Assembly (NCBI RefSeq): GCF_007954425.1
Contig: NZ_CP042345.1
Coordinates: 496,001-560,000 of the forward strand
Direction: 5' to 3'
Length of the DNA stretch: 64,000 nucleotides
Source: Novosphingobium ginsenosidimutans
GTDB lineage: Bacteria > Pseudomonadota > Alphaproteobacteria > Sphingomonadales > Sphingomonadaceae
This document shows positions 34,903-44,635 of the stretch, piece by piece (position 1 is the stretch's first letter; each line of letters starts with the position of its first letter). The notes under the pieces are model-generated. The model was not told the DNA's origin. It did not search any database and saw only the letters and a program-made list of their open reading frames with translations. The position numbers were made by a program, and so were the translations under genes.

Positions 34903-37032
34903 TCAACCCGCGCCGAAGGTGCGGTTGACCGAGAGCGTCACCGCGGCGTGCGCGTCGCGGTGACGGAACTCGATTGCCGAGGCAAGCGCTTGGCGGCGGT
35001 CGGGGTCATAGAACGTCCGCTGCCGCTGGCCGGCCACGTCGAACACGTTCTCGAGATCCAACCGGATCGTGGTCTTCTTGTCCGGACGGTATTCGGCAAA
35101 GGCGATCCCGAAGGGTCCCGAGTTGAAGAACCGGTCGATCTCATCGATCCGGTAGACCGTGCTGGTCGCCTCGCGGAACACCTGCAGGCCATAGGACCAT
35201 TGGCCGGCATCGCGGCGCAGTTCCGCGCTCCAGTTCCAGGCCGGGCGGAAGCCGCTCCATGGGCGCTCCTGCCCGGTCAGCGGATCGCGCACTGAATGCT
35301 CCTGCCAGCCGCCGGTCAGCTTGAGCCGGGTGCTCTTGAGGCCCAGCGTGTCGAGCGGGGCATCAAAGGTGCCCTGCACGAACTTGCGGGTGCCCGAACC
35401 GATATTGCCGGGTGCGTCAAAGCCCTCGGGCGTCAGGATCCGGTCCTGCAGGTCGCTGGCCCAGTCATAGCCGGCCTCCAGCCGGATCTGGCCCTTGCCC
35501 AGCACCGGCCGCTCGACTGTCAGCCGCGCTTCCCAGGTCCGCTGCGGCCGCAGGTTGGCATTGCCGCCGTTGACCCGATCATTCGCCAGTTCGGCCGCTG
35601 AGATGAAGTCATAGAAATTGAGCTGCGCCACTTGCCTCCGCATCGAAGCCTGGACGTGCCAGCCGCCCCCGGCCTTCCAGTCAAGCGTCATGCCCGGCTT
35701 GAAGAACTTCAGTGAGCGTTCCGCGCTGGTATCGCCGCTGACCGTCAGCTTGGAGACTTCGAAGGCCAGCGTCGTATCGAGCCGCAGCGAAGGCGTGAGC
35801 TGGCGGCCGAGGTTGACGTAGCTTTCGCTGCGCAGCTCATCCACCGTCGCCCGGTCAATCGGCAGGTCGATCTTGTTGCGCGCGCCATTGGGGCCAAGCA
35901 GGAACAGGTCGGTCGCGTTGTTGAGCTTGTTATAGGCCACCTCGCTCCCCAGCTCGAACGCGAAGCCCGCCACCTTGGGATGGGTCCAGGTCAGCCGGCC
36001 CAGCACTTCGTCATAGCGCGAGGTGGTATCCTGCTCGAACCCGCCGATCACCGCCTCGCCCTGCCGGGTGTAATAGGCATCGAAGTCATCGCGCTCGCGC
36101 CGGTTGGCCAGCGCCACGAACTTGAGCGCCCCGCCGCCCAGCGGCCGGGTCAGGTCGCCGCCAATCTCGAACCGCTTGGGGCTGTAGTCCTGGGTCAGCC
36201 GGTCGTCGCGCTCCGGGCCGTTCAGCGGGGTGACATGGTTGAACTGCGTCAGCTTGAAGCCGCCTGGGGCATAGCGCAGGTTGAGGTGCGCCGCCTTGTT
36301 GGTCCCGCCATCGTGCGCCCAGCTGGCCGCAAAGGCAGGGTTGCGCTCCCGGATCTCGTTGCGCTTGTCGCGCCGCTCCAAGAGCACGCCGTCACTCGCG
36401 CGGCTCAGCTCGTCAAAGCCGATCTCGCTCTGGATCCGGCGGCCACTTTCGGCCGAGAGGTTGAAGGTGGACTGGCCGCTGCGGATCACGACCGCGCCTT
36501 CCAGGTTGGGCGTAGCCCGCCCGCTGTGGATGCGGGTCACGCTGGCCTTGAGATTGCCGTCGATCCCGCCGGCCTTGGTGGTGACGACATTGAGCACCTG
36601 GCTGCGCCCCGCAAAGTCGGAACCATAGACATCGCCCGGCGCCACCTCGATCCGCAGCACCCGGCGGGCGGGAATGCGGGCAAGCTGGGCCGCCAGTTCA
36701 TCGGATTTAGATGTGGCCCGCGCCCCATTGAACACCACGTTGCCCGCCGCGCCGCTGAAGCCGCGCACTTCGCGGTCCGCTTCCTCGATCGCGAAACCCG
36801 GCACCCGGCGCACCATGTCGAGGGCAGTGGTGGGCGAAAAGGCTATGAAGAAATCGGCCTGGTAGACCTTGGTCCGGCTCGCCCCTTCGCCTTCGGAGAC
36901 GGCGGCGCTGGGCGGCGGCGTGTCGTTTGCCGGCCCATCCTGGGCCATGACCGGCGCGGCACAGGCCAAGAGGCCAATCCACAAGGGCGGGGCAGCGCGG
37001 CGCAGCGCGGCAGCAGGGCTTTTCGGCAACAT
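34903..37032 (-). CDS. TonB-dependent outer-membrane receptor
   Basis: 709 residues. A signal peptide ends near AQD (about residues 31-33), followed by a plug domain (TTALDMVRRVPGFAIEEADREVRGFSG, VEVAPGDVYGSDF-type block) and a long beta-barrel. The barrel ends with FRHRDAHAAVTLSVNRTFGAG rather than a terminal aromatic residue. The plug resembles that of large receptors for ferric or sugar ligands, but the ligand is unknown. It is convergent with the dehydrogenase pair. Confidence 0.87.
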   Translation of the reverse strand: MLPKSPAAALRRAAPPLWIGLLACAAPVMAQDGPANDTPPPSAAVSEGEGASRTKVYQADFFIAFSPTTALDMVRRVPGFAIEEADREVRGFSGAAGNVVFNGARATSKSDELAAQLARIPARRVLRIEVAPGDVYGSDFAGRSQVLNVVTTKAGGIDGNLKASVTRIHSGRATPNLEGAVVIRSGQSTFNLSAESGRRIQSEIGFDELSRASDGVLLERRDKRNEIRERNPAFAASWAHDGGTNKAAHLNLRYAPGGFKLTQFNHVTPLNGPERDDRLTQDYSPKRFEIGGDLTRPLGGGALKFVALANRRERDDFDAYYTRQGEAVIGGFEQDTTSRYDEVLGRLTWTHPKVAGFAFELGSEVAYNKLNNATDLFLLGPNGARNKIDLPIDRATVDELRSESYVNLGRQLTPSLRLDTTLAFEVSKLTVSGDTSAERSLKFFKPGMTLDWKAGGGWHVQASMRRQVAQLNFYDFISAAELANDRVNGGNANLRPQRTWEARLTVERPVLGKGQIRLEAGYDWASDLQDRILTPEGFDAPGNIGSGTRKFVQGTFDAPLDTLGLKSTRLKLTGGWQEHSVRDPLTGQERPWSGFRPAWNWSAELRRDAGQWSYGLQVFREATSTVYRIDEIDRFFNSGPFGIAFAEYRPDKKTTIRLDLENVFDVAGQRQRTFYDPDRRQALASAIEFRHRDAHAAVTLSVNRTFGAG

Positions 37033-37130
37033 CAGTCATTCTCCCACCGCCAGTCCGTGCGAGCCCCCGCGCCACGACTGGCAGTCCATCCAACGCACCG
37101 CCCTCCCCACAGGGCGGCCTCCTGGACGGT

Positions 37131-37159
37131 GGCCTAGGCTCCGCGCGGGAGCCTGGGCC
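37131..37159. repeat. Inverted repeat upstream of the receptor gene
   Basis: GGCCTAGGCTCC (37131-37142) is followed by GCGC and GGGAGCCTGGGCC, forming a near-perfect hairpin about 100 bases upstream of the receptor start on its 5' side. It could be an attenuator, an operator or the end of the convergent transcript from the right. No T-run follows. Confidence 0.5.
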
Positions 37160-37277
37160 AATGAAGTTCGACCAAAGTCCTTCGTCTCCGACCAACCGCC
37201 GTTATAGATCGGCGAGCGGATTCTGCTTCAGGCATTGCCTTATCCGTTTCGGGCCCTCAGCTACCCGGCCTGCGGCC

Positions 37278-37724
37278 TCAATCGCTCCGCCGCAGCGCCA
37301 GCCACAGGAACAGCACCAGCAGCGGCAGGCTGACCAGATCGCCATAATGCGCCGGCGGGTGGTGCCCGCCCGGCGGCGTGTGCGCAATCCAGGCCGACCA
37401 GCTCAGCACCAGGCGCTCGCCCAGCGCAATCAGCAGGAACAGCGGCACCAGCGCGCGATAGCGCAGTCCCACCGCGATGCAGGCCAGGCCATGGGCGATC
37501 TGGGTGGCCCCGGCCCAGGCTGTCATCGCGCGGATCCGGGCAAAGTCACTGCTCAGGTCGACCCCGCCGATCGTGCCGATCCCGCCATCCGGCGCAAAGG
37601 CATGGATCAGCCCCGGCACCGCCATCAGCACCCCGTAGAGCACCAGGAACCACGCCGCCGCGCGCGATCCACCCGCGCCGCCGGGATCGGGCGGCAACAA
37701 CCGCGCGATCACGCCTTGCCTCAT
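37278..37724 (-). CDS. Small membrane protein, unknown function
   Basis: 148 residues from the ATG at 37724, which overlaps the SDR stop by 4 bases. Four hydrophobic helices are visible (about 26-44, 65-85, 88-105 and 125-143). The layout resembles small DUF4345-like four-helix membrane proteins but I cannot assign a family. It is likely co-expressed with the SDR. Confidence 0.7.
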   Translation of the reverse strand: MRQGVIARLLPPDPGGAGGSRAAAWFLVLYGVLMAVPGLIHAFAPDGGIGTIGGVDLSSDFARIRAMTAWAGATQIAHGLACIAVGLRYRALVPLFLLIALGERLVLSWSAWIAHTPPGGHHPPAHYGDLVSLPLLVLFLWLALRRSD

Positions 37725-38497
37725 GCGTTCCTTGCCATCAGCCCGCCATCGACCGGGATCGTCACCCCGGTGATATAGCTGGCGGCGGGCAGGCACAGGC
37801 TCAGCGTCATATGTGCCACTTCTTCCGGCTGGCCATAGCGGCGCAGCGCGGTACGGCGGTGGGCAAAGACTTCCTTGTCGGCTTCGCTGACCTTCTCGGT
37901 CATGCCGGTCACGATCGGGCCGGGACAGATCGCGTTGACGGTGATCCCTTCCTTGCCCAGCTCCACCGCCAGCGCGCGGGTCAGCCCCGTCACCCCGGCC
38001 TTGGCAGCGCAGTAGGGGCTGTCGCGACTGGTCGCCCCCAGCGCCTCGGTGCTGGCGATGTTGACGATGCGGGGGCTGGACGATTGCCGCAGGAATGGCA
38101 GCGCCGCCCGGATCAGCCGCTGGTGCGCGGTCAGGAGCACGGTAACGGCGCGGTCCCAGATCAGGTCATAGTGCTCCTCGTCATCGATCGGGCAGAAGCT
38201 GGAAATGCCGGCATTGTTGACCAGCACGTCCAGCCCGCCGAACGCCGCGGCCACTTCCGGCACCACGGCGCGGATCGCCACGTGATCGCTCACGTCCAGC
38301 ACCCAGGCGCGCGCCTGGTGGCCCTTGGCGCGCAGGTCCGCCGCAATGTCCTCGATTGCGCTGCCCGCCAGGTCGGTCAGCGCCACAAGCGCCCCCTCGG
38401 CCGCAAAGACCTCTGCCGTCGCGCGCCCCATGCCGCTACCCGCACCCGTGACCAGCACGACTTTGCCAGCAACTGACCGGCTCAAACTTTCGCTCAT
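37721..38497 (-). CDS. Short-chain dehydrogenase/reductase
   Basis: 258 residues from the ATG at 38497. Classic SDR: NAD(P)-binding [10 protein letters not shown], the NNAG motif, catalytic Ser-Tyr-Lys in NIASTEALG and SPYCAAKAG, and [10 protein letters not shown]. The acidic residue after the second strand (ALTDLAG) favours NAD. The upstream 216 bases to 38713 show no gene. Substrate unknown. Confidence 0.9.
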   Translation of the reverse strand: MSESLSRSVAGKVVLVTGAGSGMGRATAEVFAAEGALVALTDLAGSAIEDIAADLRAKGHQARAWVLDVSDHVAIRAVVPEVAAAFGGLDVLVNNAGISSFCPIDDEEHYDLIWDRAVTVLLTAHQRLIRAALPFLRQSSSPRIVNIASTEALGATSRDSPYCAAKAGVTGLTRALAVELGKEGITVNAICPGPIVTGMTEKVSEADKEVFAHRRTALRRYGQPEEVAHMTLSLCLPAASYITGVTIPVDGGLMARNA

Positions 38498-38713
38498 CCT
38501 GTCCCTCCGTTTGGCCAGCGAGTGTGGGGCGAACATGCGCACAAGTCGAGAGGACGGCGAGCTTCGTCGCGGATGCGGCGCTCCATAGCGGACAGACCCA
38601 GTTCCGCACTTCGCCGCCGCAGGGCAGATCGGTTGTCGCGTGACCGTCATCACGGACGGATAGGATTGACTCGCCTAAGATTTTTCCCGTGATAGCCAAC
38701 TTGGGAGCGAATC

Positions 38714-39790
38714 ATGATCAGCCTTGCGACCTATAACGTCGAAAACCTGTTCGATCGTCCGGCGATCCTCAACCTCAAGGATCAGGCCGCGATCAACCAG
38801 CGGCTGGCGCAAGTGGCAGAGCTGCAGAACCTGATCGACAAGGATAGCTACTCCGCTGCCGACAAGGCCCGGATCAAGGCGCTGGACAACGAGCTGTCGC
38901 GCTTCATCGAAATCCAAGAAGACGTGGGCAAGCTGTTCACGGGTAGGGGTAATAACCGCCGGGTGACAGCCAGCGGTCGCGGAGACTGGATCGGCGGGAT
39001 CCAGTTCCTGCGCGCCAATTTCAGCGACCAGCAGCGGCTCAACACCGCCGCGATGATAAAGCAGATCAACGCCGATATCCTCTGCCTGGTCGAGGTGGAG
39101 GGCAACCAGGCGCTCCGCTCGTTCAACGCCGAACTGCTCAACTATCGCTACAAGCAGCATCTATCGATCGATTCCCCCAACGATCCGCGCGGGATCGATC
39201 TGGGGCTCTACTTGCGCACGCCGACGCTAGGCCGGATCCAGACCAACGCCTTCGACAAAAAGGCCGGCAAGGGCATTTTCAGCCGCGATTGCCTTGAGAT
39301 CGAATGCCAGCTGCCGTCCGGGGAATCGCTGTTCCTGTTGCTCAATCACTTCAAGAGCAAGATGAACAACTCGCCCGAATCCGATACCCGCCGCAAGGGG
39401 CAGGCCGCGCGGGTGGCCGAGATTGTCGCCCAGCGCTATGCTGGAACGATCGATTACTACGCAGTAGTTGGCGATTTCAACGACACGCCTGATAGCGGCC
39501 CAATCAGCCCTCTCGCCACCTCACCCCATATCCGGGATGTCTTCGACGTGGTGAACCAGCCCGCCAATGATCGCTGGACCTACTTCTATCGCGGCCAGTT
39601 CAACCAGATCGACTATGTGATGGTCTCCCCCGCCCTCGCCGCCAAGGTGCGCGGCGTCGAAGTGCTGCGCCAGGGTATGCCCGTGGCCGCCGACAAGCCC
39701 GAGCTGGGCATCACCCCCCTGCCCGGCATAACCGGCCATTCGACTGCAGCGTCGGATCACGGGGCGATCAGAGTCAAGCTCGACCTATGA
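38714..39790 (+). CDS. Endonuclease/exonuclease/phosphatase family protein
   Basis: 358 residues. EEP-fold metal-dependent hydrolase: N-terminal SLATYNVENLFDR, a central CLVEVEGNQAL with the metal Glu, NHFKSKMNN, VVGDFNDTPDSGP and the final AASDHGAIRV. No signal peptide is seen. The family includes nucleases and phosphodiesterases. It is divergent from the SDR and convergent with the radical SAM gene, and not obviously part of either unit. Confidence 0.88.
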   Translation: MISLATYNVENLFDRPAILNLKDQAAINQRLAQVAELQNLIDKDSYSAADKARIKALDNELSRFIEIQEDVGKLFTGRGNNRRVTASGRGDWIGGIQFLRANFSDQQRLNTAAMIKQINADILCLVEVEGNQALRSFNAELLNYRYKQHLSIDSPNDPRGIDLGLYLRTPTLGRIQTNAFDKKAGKGIFSRDCLEIECQLPSGESLFLLLNHFKSKMNNSPESDTRRKGQAARVAEIVAQRYAGTIDYYAVVGDFNDTPDSGPISPLATSPHIRDVFDVVNQPANDRWTYFYRGQFNQIDYVMVSPALAAKVRGVEVLRQGMPVAADKPELGITPLPGITGHSTAASDHGAIRVKLDL

Positions 39791-39934
39791 TGGCGGGACC
39801 TGCCAGGTCGGTCGGCGGTTCTGCCGTGCCGTCGCTCGCTCCAAGCCACTGCCCGCATCGGTAACCTGTAAGGCGGCGGCGACATTGGCTGTTCGGCGGC
39901 CTGATGGGGCGAAAGATTCGATCCGTCCGGTCAG

Positions 39935-41059
39935 TCAGGCCAGCTGCTGCGTTTCGAGCAGTCCGATTACGGCATCGAACATGATCTTGACCGATCTGCG
40001 GCAGGTGCCGGTCTCGGTTCCATAGAGATGCCCGTGCTCGGCAAACTTGTTTGAGAAGAACACACCCCCGCAAAGCTGGAAATAGGCGCATTCGCTGCGG
40101 CAGCGCTCGACAGAGCGCGATATGGCATCATCGATCCTGGCTGCGGCTTCCGATTTGAAGATATCGTTCAAGCTATCGTTCTTCAGGTTCCCAATCGTGA
40201 AGCCATTGAATGCCGGAGCATAGATTCCGGCGAACTCCGGACTGTACGGATAAACGTTCCCCAACCTGTCGACCGTGGAGATTTGACCCTTCTTGGCCTC
40301 TTCCGGCGTTCTTCGAAAATCTTTATTCTTCCTGATTTCCTGCAATATCTGCACAACGTTCCGATATTCCCGAACATCGATTTTTTCCTGATTTCGCAGA
40401 TATAAAGCGAATGTTTCTTCGATGAATGCCCGGAACTGCGCATCGTACGTGTTCGACTGACCAAATGAGGTCGCGAAGTTCGCGTTCTCAATTTCCTCGA
40501 TATTGAAGCCCAGCCGGTCGAAGCCGTTGTCGACGAAGAAATTGAACCAGAGTTCCGCGTTCCTGATCGTTTCAAGCGTCACAACCGAAAGGGCCGCAGG
40601 ATTTCTGCCATGGCGGCGCAGCAAGTCGATGCCTCGCATGACCGATTGATGCGTGCCCCTGCCCGATCGAGCCCGACGGTTCAGATCATGCAGCGGCTGC
40701 GGCCCGTCAATGCTGACGCCGATCCCGATCTCAAACTCGTTGAAGATCTCACACCACTCGTCATCAATCAGAGTGCCGTTGGTTTGGAGCGACTGGTGGA
40801 CCCGAACGCCGCGAGACGCCTCGAACGCGCGGATTGTAGCATTGGCCTGGCGATAGAAGGACTTCCCTGCAGTCAGCGGCTCGCCGGCGTGCCATTGCAA
40901 CTCAAACTCGTCGCCAAGGGCGAGGTTGATGTTTTCAAGGATTAGCCGCAGGTCCGCGCCCGGAAGCCTGTCGTTCACCTCGCGGTTCGGGACATAACAA
41001 TAGCGGCAATCCAGATTGCAGAACGAAGTTGGCTGTACGATTAGAAGGGGAATGGCCAC
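39935..41059 (-). CDS. Radical SAM/SPASM peptide maturase (GrrM/OscB-like)
   Basis: 374 residues from GTG at 41059. The start PLLIVQPTSFCNLDCRYCYVPNR holds the radical SAM CxxxCxxC (C14, C18, C21). WHAGEPLT and SIDGP are further SAM-fold blocks, and the tail has auxiliary-cluster Cys C320, C324, C330 and C353 (CRSECAYFQLCGG). This matches maturases that build three-residue cyclophanes in RiPP precursors. It lies 15 bases after the short precursor gene. The base composition is noticeably AT-richer than the neighbours, suggesting transfer. No exporter or protease gene is adjacent. Confidence 0.88.
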   Translation of the reverse strand: MAIPLLIVQPTSFCNLDCRYCYVPNREVNDRLPGADLRLILENINLALGDEFELQWHAGEPLTAGKSFYRQANATIRAFEASRGVRVHQSLQTNGTLIDDEWCEIFNEFEIGIGVSIDGPQPLHDLNRRARSGRGTHQSVMRGIDLLRRHGRNPAALSVVTLETIRNAELWFNFFVDNGFDRLGFNIEEIENANFATSFGQSNTYDAQFRAFIEETFALYLRNQEKIDVREYRNVVQILQEIRKNKDFRRTPEEAKKGQISTVDRLGNVYPYSPEFAGIYAPAFNGFTIGNLKNDSLNDIFKSEAAARIDDAISRSVERCRSECAYFQLCGGVFFSNKFAEHGHLYGTETGTCRRSVKIMFDAVIGLLETQQLA

Positions 41060-41074
41060 TCTTCGCCGGATCCA

Positions 41075-41284
41075 TCAAGGCGGCGATCGGCCAAAGCCAT
41101 CGCTCCAGCCGCCATCCTTGTCACGCCACTTGTCATGCCAATCCGAAAAGTGGCCCAGGTCTTCCGCAATAGGTCGGCCGATTGAGATCCGGACCATCGC
41201 GTTCTCATCGATATCGCGAATCCGCCGCAGCATATCTTCGCGAAGGTCTTCGATCATCTTCGGGGTTAATTCGGGCTTGCTCAT
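41075..41284 (-). CDS. Candidate triceptide (cyclophane RiPP) precursor
   Basis: 69 residues from the ATG at 41284, with GGAGG 7 bases upstream. The N-terminal 45 residues look like a helical leader (MSKPELTPKMIEDLREDMLR). The tail has five aromatic-X-Asp/Arg triplets: F46-S-D48, W49-H-D51, W53-R-D55, W60-S-D62 and F64-G-R66, ending SPP. This spacing is the substrate motif of three-residue cyclophane-forming radical SAM enzymes, and the maturase gene follows immediately. Leader and core limits are inferred. Confidence 0.82.
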   Translation of the reverse strand: MSKPELTPKMIEDLREDMLRRIRDIDENAMVRISIGRPIAEDLGHFSDWHDKWRDKDGGWSDGFGRSPP

Positions 41285-41287
41285 CAC

Positions 41288-41679
41288 ACGGCCTCCGAAA
41301 CCTTGGCTGATGGGTAGAAGCTACGCTAAATATCTGCCTAAGCAAGATAAATTTTACATCGTCCCGTCGCTATCGCGGCAAGCCGCGCGCAGGCGACCAG
41401 TCATCCGCCTTAGCCCGCTCGATCCGGCCTGCCCTTCGCAGCCGCCCCACTCGCCTCACCCCGTTTCCGGTCAAGGCGCTGTTCCGCGCCGCTTTCCCGC
41501 ACCCCCGCAACGGCCGATGCGCGTTGTGGATGGAGGCGATCCGGGCTATACCCGGCAAGCTACCTGTCGAAGGGTCCGGCATCCGGCGGCGCCACTTACT
41601 GGCCTGCCCCTTTCCAGCTTTTCCGCCGAATAGCGTCAGCGCGTCCATTCCGGCTGCGCGGGCCACAAGGAGAAGCGTC
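41288..41679. other. 392-base region upstream of the precursor, no gene seen
   Basis: The part next to the precursor (about 41300-41360) is AT-rich and may hold its promoter. On the minus strand TTGCTT and TAGCTT lie 16 bases apart, a weak fit to sigma-70. The rest (41380-41670) is GC-rich with no convincing start plus ribosome-binding site. It ends at the ribosome-binding site of the cold-shock-like gene. Confidence 0.55.
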
Positions 41680-41886
41680 ATGATGTTGACCGGCAAGATC
41701 GCCAATTACGATGCCATGCTGGGGGCCGGGTTCATTTTTCCCGATGCCGGGGGTGAGCGCCTGCCCTTTGCCCGGGCAGACCTGCACCGACCCGCCTATA
41801 TCCCCCAGGAAGACGACCGGTTCAGCTATGAGCCCCGCAGCGACGGCGTCGGGGATTGCCGCGCCACGAACTTGCGCAAGGCCTGA
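41680..41886 (+). CDS. Small cold-shock-domain-like protein
   Basis: 68 residues, ATG with AAGGAG 7 bases upstream. The sequence follows a cold-shock fold: MLTGKIANYDAMLGAGFIFP resembles the GxIKWFNxxKGFGFI strand, and DLHRPAYIPQEDDRFSYEPR aligns with the second RNA-binding part. The aromatic RNP residues are partly replaced (Tyr-Asp for Trp-Phe), so it is a divergent Csp-like protein. Confidence 0.68.
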   Translation: MMLTGKIANYDAMLGAGFIFPDAGGERLPFARADLHRPAYIPQEDDRFSYEPRSDGVGDCRATNLRKA

Positions 41887-42023
41887 TCTTGTCCGGGTTC
41901 GGGCAGGCTAGTCGTGCCCTGTGAAGCAGATAGCGGGCGCGCGACCGCCGGCTGTTCTGCCCCGCAGGCGCGATCAGTCCCCTCAGCTCGGCTGCACTGC
42001 ACTCTTGATCAAGGATACTGCCC

Positions 42024-42200
42024 ATGGCCCTGCGCCAACGCCTGTTCGCCCGCCTTGCCGCCCTGTTCCCGGCGCGCCGCGCCGCCACCGACTCCGCCAG
42101 CCTCAATGCGCCGTCGCTCGCGCCGTCGCAGCGGATGGGCAGCTATGCCTCGCCATGGAATATCTTCCGCCTGCGCCCCCGCGAGAGGACACGATCATGA
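42024..42200 (+). CDS. Small basic protein, unknown function
   Basis: 58 residues. ATG with AAGGA 8 bases upstream. N-terminus MALRQRLFARLAALFPARRA is an Arg-rich amphipathic helix; the rest is Ser/Pro/Arg rich. Its TGA overlaps the ATG of the next small gene (ATGA), which supports both being real. No family recognised. Confidence 0.5.
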   Translation: MALRQRLFARLAALFPARRAATDSASLNAPSLAPSQRMGSYASPWNIFRLRPRERTRS

Positions 42201-42394
42201 CCGCCGCCCATCCCGATCACGCCGCCAGCCTGACTGACGACAACCGGGAAGCGGTGGTGATCCAGAGCGAGGCAGATGCGATCGTGTCCTACAGCGTCAC
42301 GCATTACCGCGTCGGACCCTATTGCTATACCGACCTCAATCACGCCCGCGCTGAGTTGCGGCGCAGCCAGGCGGCGGCCCGAAAGCTCCGCTGA
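42197..42394 (+). CDS. Small protein, unknown function
   Basis: 65 residues with AGAGGA upstream. The mid part reads VVIQSEADAIVSYSVTHYRVG followed by PYCYTDLNHARAELRR, an alternating pattern of a small alpha/beta or helical fold. It is translationally coupled to the preceding gene and lies 48 bases before uvrB. It is not a uvrB regulatory element that I recognise. Confidence 0.55.
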   Translation: MTAAHPDHAASLTDDNREAVVIQSEADAIVSYSVTHYRVGPYCYTDLNHARAELRRSQAAARKLR

Positions 42395-42442
42395 GCGCGA
42401 AGCCTGTTGCGGAACAAACCGCAAACCCCCATAGTCTGCAAG

Positions 42443-44629
42443 ATGTCTCAGCTCATCATCCGCCGCGGTCTGGAAGAGCCCGATACCTCTGCCGACTTCG
42501 TGCCGCACAAGCCGGCCCGGCCTGAAAAGGCCGCGGGGCAGCGGCCGTTCCGGATCGTGTCCGAATACCAGCCCGCCGGGGACCAACCGACCGCGATTGC
42601 CGAGCTGGTGGCGGGCGTGCAGGCCGGGGACCAGACCCAGGTGCTGCTGGGGGTAACGGGCAGCGGCAAGACCTTTACCATGGCCCAGGTGATCGAGGCG
42701 ACGCAGCGCCCGGCCCTGATCCTCGCGCCCAACAAGATCCTGGCCGCGCAGCTTTATGGCGAGATGAAGAGCTTCTTCCCCGAGAACGCGGTGGAGTACT
42801 TCGTTTCCTATTACGACTACTACCAGCCCGAGGCCTATGTCCCGCGCAGCGATACCTATATCGAGAAGGAATCGAGCGTAAACGAGGCGATTGACCGGAT
42901 GCGCCATTCGGCCACCCGGGCGCTGCTGGAACGCGATGACGTGATAATCGTTGCCTCGGTCTCGTGCCTCTATGGCATCGGCTCGGTCGAGACTTACTCG
43001 GCCATGATCTTTGACCTGAAGGTGGGGGCGAGCGAGGACCAGCGCGAGATCATTCGCAAGCTCGTCGCCCTGCAATACAAGCGCAACGACGCCGCCTTTC
43101 AGCGCGGCACCTTCCGCGTGCGCGGCGATAACCTGGAACTGTTCCCCAGCCACCTGGAAGACACCGCCTGGCGGATCAGCTTTTTCGGCGACGAGATCGA
43201 GAGCATCGCCGAATTCGATCCGCTGACCGGCAAGGCGGGCGACAAGCTCTCCTCCGTGCGCGTCTATGCCAATTCGCACTATGTCACGCCCGGCCCGACG
43301 ATGAAGCAGGCGGCCGACGCGATCCGCTTTGAACTGACCGAGCGGCTGAAGGAGCTGGAAGCGGAAGGCAAATTGCTCGAGGCCCAGCGGCTGGAGCAGC
43401 GCACCAATTTCGACCTGGAAATGATCGCGGCGACCGGCAGCTGCGCGGGGATCGAGAACTATTCCCGCTTCCTCACCGGCCGCCTGCCGGGTGAGCCGCC
43501 GCCGACGCTGTTCGAGTATCTCCCCGACAATGCCCTGCTGTTCGTCGACGAAAGCCACCAGACCGTGCCGCAGATCGGCGCGATGTCCAAAGGGGACCAT
43601 CGCCGCAAGATCACGTTGGCCGAATATGGCTTTCGCCTGCCCAGCTGCATCGACAACCGCCCGCTGCGCTTCAACGAGTGGGACGCGATGCGGCCGCAAA
43701 CCGTGGCCGTTTCGGCGACTCCGGGCGGCTGGGAAATGGAGCAATCGGGCGGGGTCTTTGCCGAACAGGTGATCCGCCCGACCGGCCTGATCGACCCGCC
43801 GGTGGAAATCCGCCCGGTCGAGGACCAGGTGCAGGACTGCATCGAGGAATGCCGCAAGACCGCCGCAGCCGGCTATCGCACCCTTGTCACCACGCTGACC
43901 AAGCGGATGGCCGAGGACCTGACCGAGTTCATGCACGAGGCCGGCCTGCGCGTGCGCTACATGCACTCCGACGTCGAGACGCTGGAGCGCATCGAGCTGA
44001 TCCGCGACCTGCGGCTGGGCGTCTATGACGTGCTGGTGGGGATCAACCTGCTGCGCGAGGGCCTCGACATTCCGGAATGCGGGCTGGTGGCGATCCTGGA
44101 TGCCGACAAGGAAGGCTTCCTGCGCAGCGAAACCTCGCTGATCCAGACCATCGGCCGCGCGGCGCGCAACGTCGATGGGCGGGTGATCCTCTATGCCGAC
44201 CGGATGACCGGCAGCATGGAGCGCGCCATTGCCGAGACCGACCGGCGCCGCGAAAAGCAGCGCGCTTATAACGAGCTCCACGGCATCACGCCCGAAAGCA
44301 TCAAGCGCAACATCCACGATATCGTCGCCGACACCGCCAGCCGCGACGGGGTGCTGGTCGAGATCGACGATGATGACCGCAACAACCTCGTCGGCCACAA
44401 CCTGCGCGCCTATATCGAGGAACTGGAAGGCCGCATGCGCGCCGCCGCCGCCGACCTGGAGTTCGAGGAAGCCGGCCGCCTGCGCGACGAAATCCGCCGC
44501 CTCGAAGCGACAGAACTGGGCCTGCCCGAAGGCGAGCGCAAGGCGCCGATCGTCGGCCGCAGCAACGAGGGCAAGCCGGGGACGAGGAAGACCCGGTTCG
44601 GGAAGAGCCAGAAGAAGTGGGGGCGCTAG
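42443..44629 (+). CDS. uvrB: Excinuclease ABC subunit B
   Basis: 728 residues from the ATG at 42443; an upstream ATG at 42407 would add 12 residues. DNA damage-loading helicase-like subunit of nucleotide excision repair. The Walker A motif is [11 protein letters not shown] (Lys76), the beta-hairpin [12 protein letters not shown], the DEAD-type box FVDESHQT and the helicase motif TIGRAARN. The C-terminal UVR motif ([18 protein letters not shown]) interacts with UvrC. Confidence 0.98.
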   Translation: MSQLIIRRGLEEPDTSADFVPHKPARPEKAAGQRPFRIVSEYQPAGDQPTAIAELVAGVQAGDQTQVLLGVTGSGKTFTMAQVIEATQRPALILAPNKILAAQLYGEMKSFFPENAVEYFVSYYDYYQPEAYVPRSDTYIEKESSVNEAIDRMRHSATRALLERDDVIIVASVSCLYGIGSVETYSAMIFDLKVGASEDQREIIRKLVALQYKRNDAAFQRGTFRVRGDNLELFPSHLEDTAWRISFFGDEIESIAEFDPLTGKAGDKLSSVRVYANSHYVTPGPTMKQAADAIRFELTERLKELEAEGKLLEAQRLEQRTNFDLEMIAATGSCAGIENYSRFLTGRLPGEPPPTLFEYLPDNALLFVDESHQTVPQIGAMSKGDHRRKITLAEYGFRLPSCIDNRPLRFNEWDAMRPQTVAVSATPGGWEMEQSGGVFAEQVIRPTGLIDPPVEIRPVEDQVQDCIEECRKTAAAGYRTLVTTLTKRMAEDLTEFMHEAGLRVRYMHSDVETLERIELIRDLRLGVYDVLVGINLLREGLDIPECGLVAILDADKEGFLRSETSLIQTIGRAARNVDGRVILYADRMTGSMERAIAETDRRREKQRAYNELHGITPESIKRNIHDIVADTASRDGVLVEIDDDDRNNLVGHNLRAYIEELEGRMRAAAADLEFEEAGRLRDEIRRLEATELGLPEGERKAPIVGRSNEGKPGTRKTRFGKSQKKWGR

Positions 44630-44635
44630 GCCCGC

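Noticed and set aside
41016..41633. 205-codon plus-strand frame across the precursor
   Set aside because: It is antisense to the precursor and the AT-rich promoter region and shows no recognisable sequence.
42143..44398. 751-codon minus-strand frame opposite uvrB
   Set aside because: It mirrors the conserved uvrB gene and shows no domain or ribosome-binding site.
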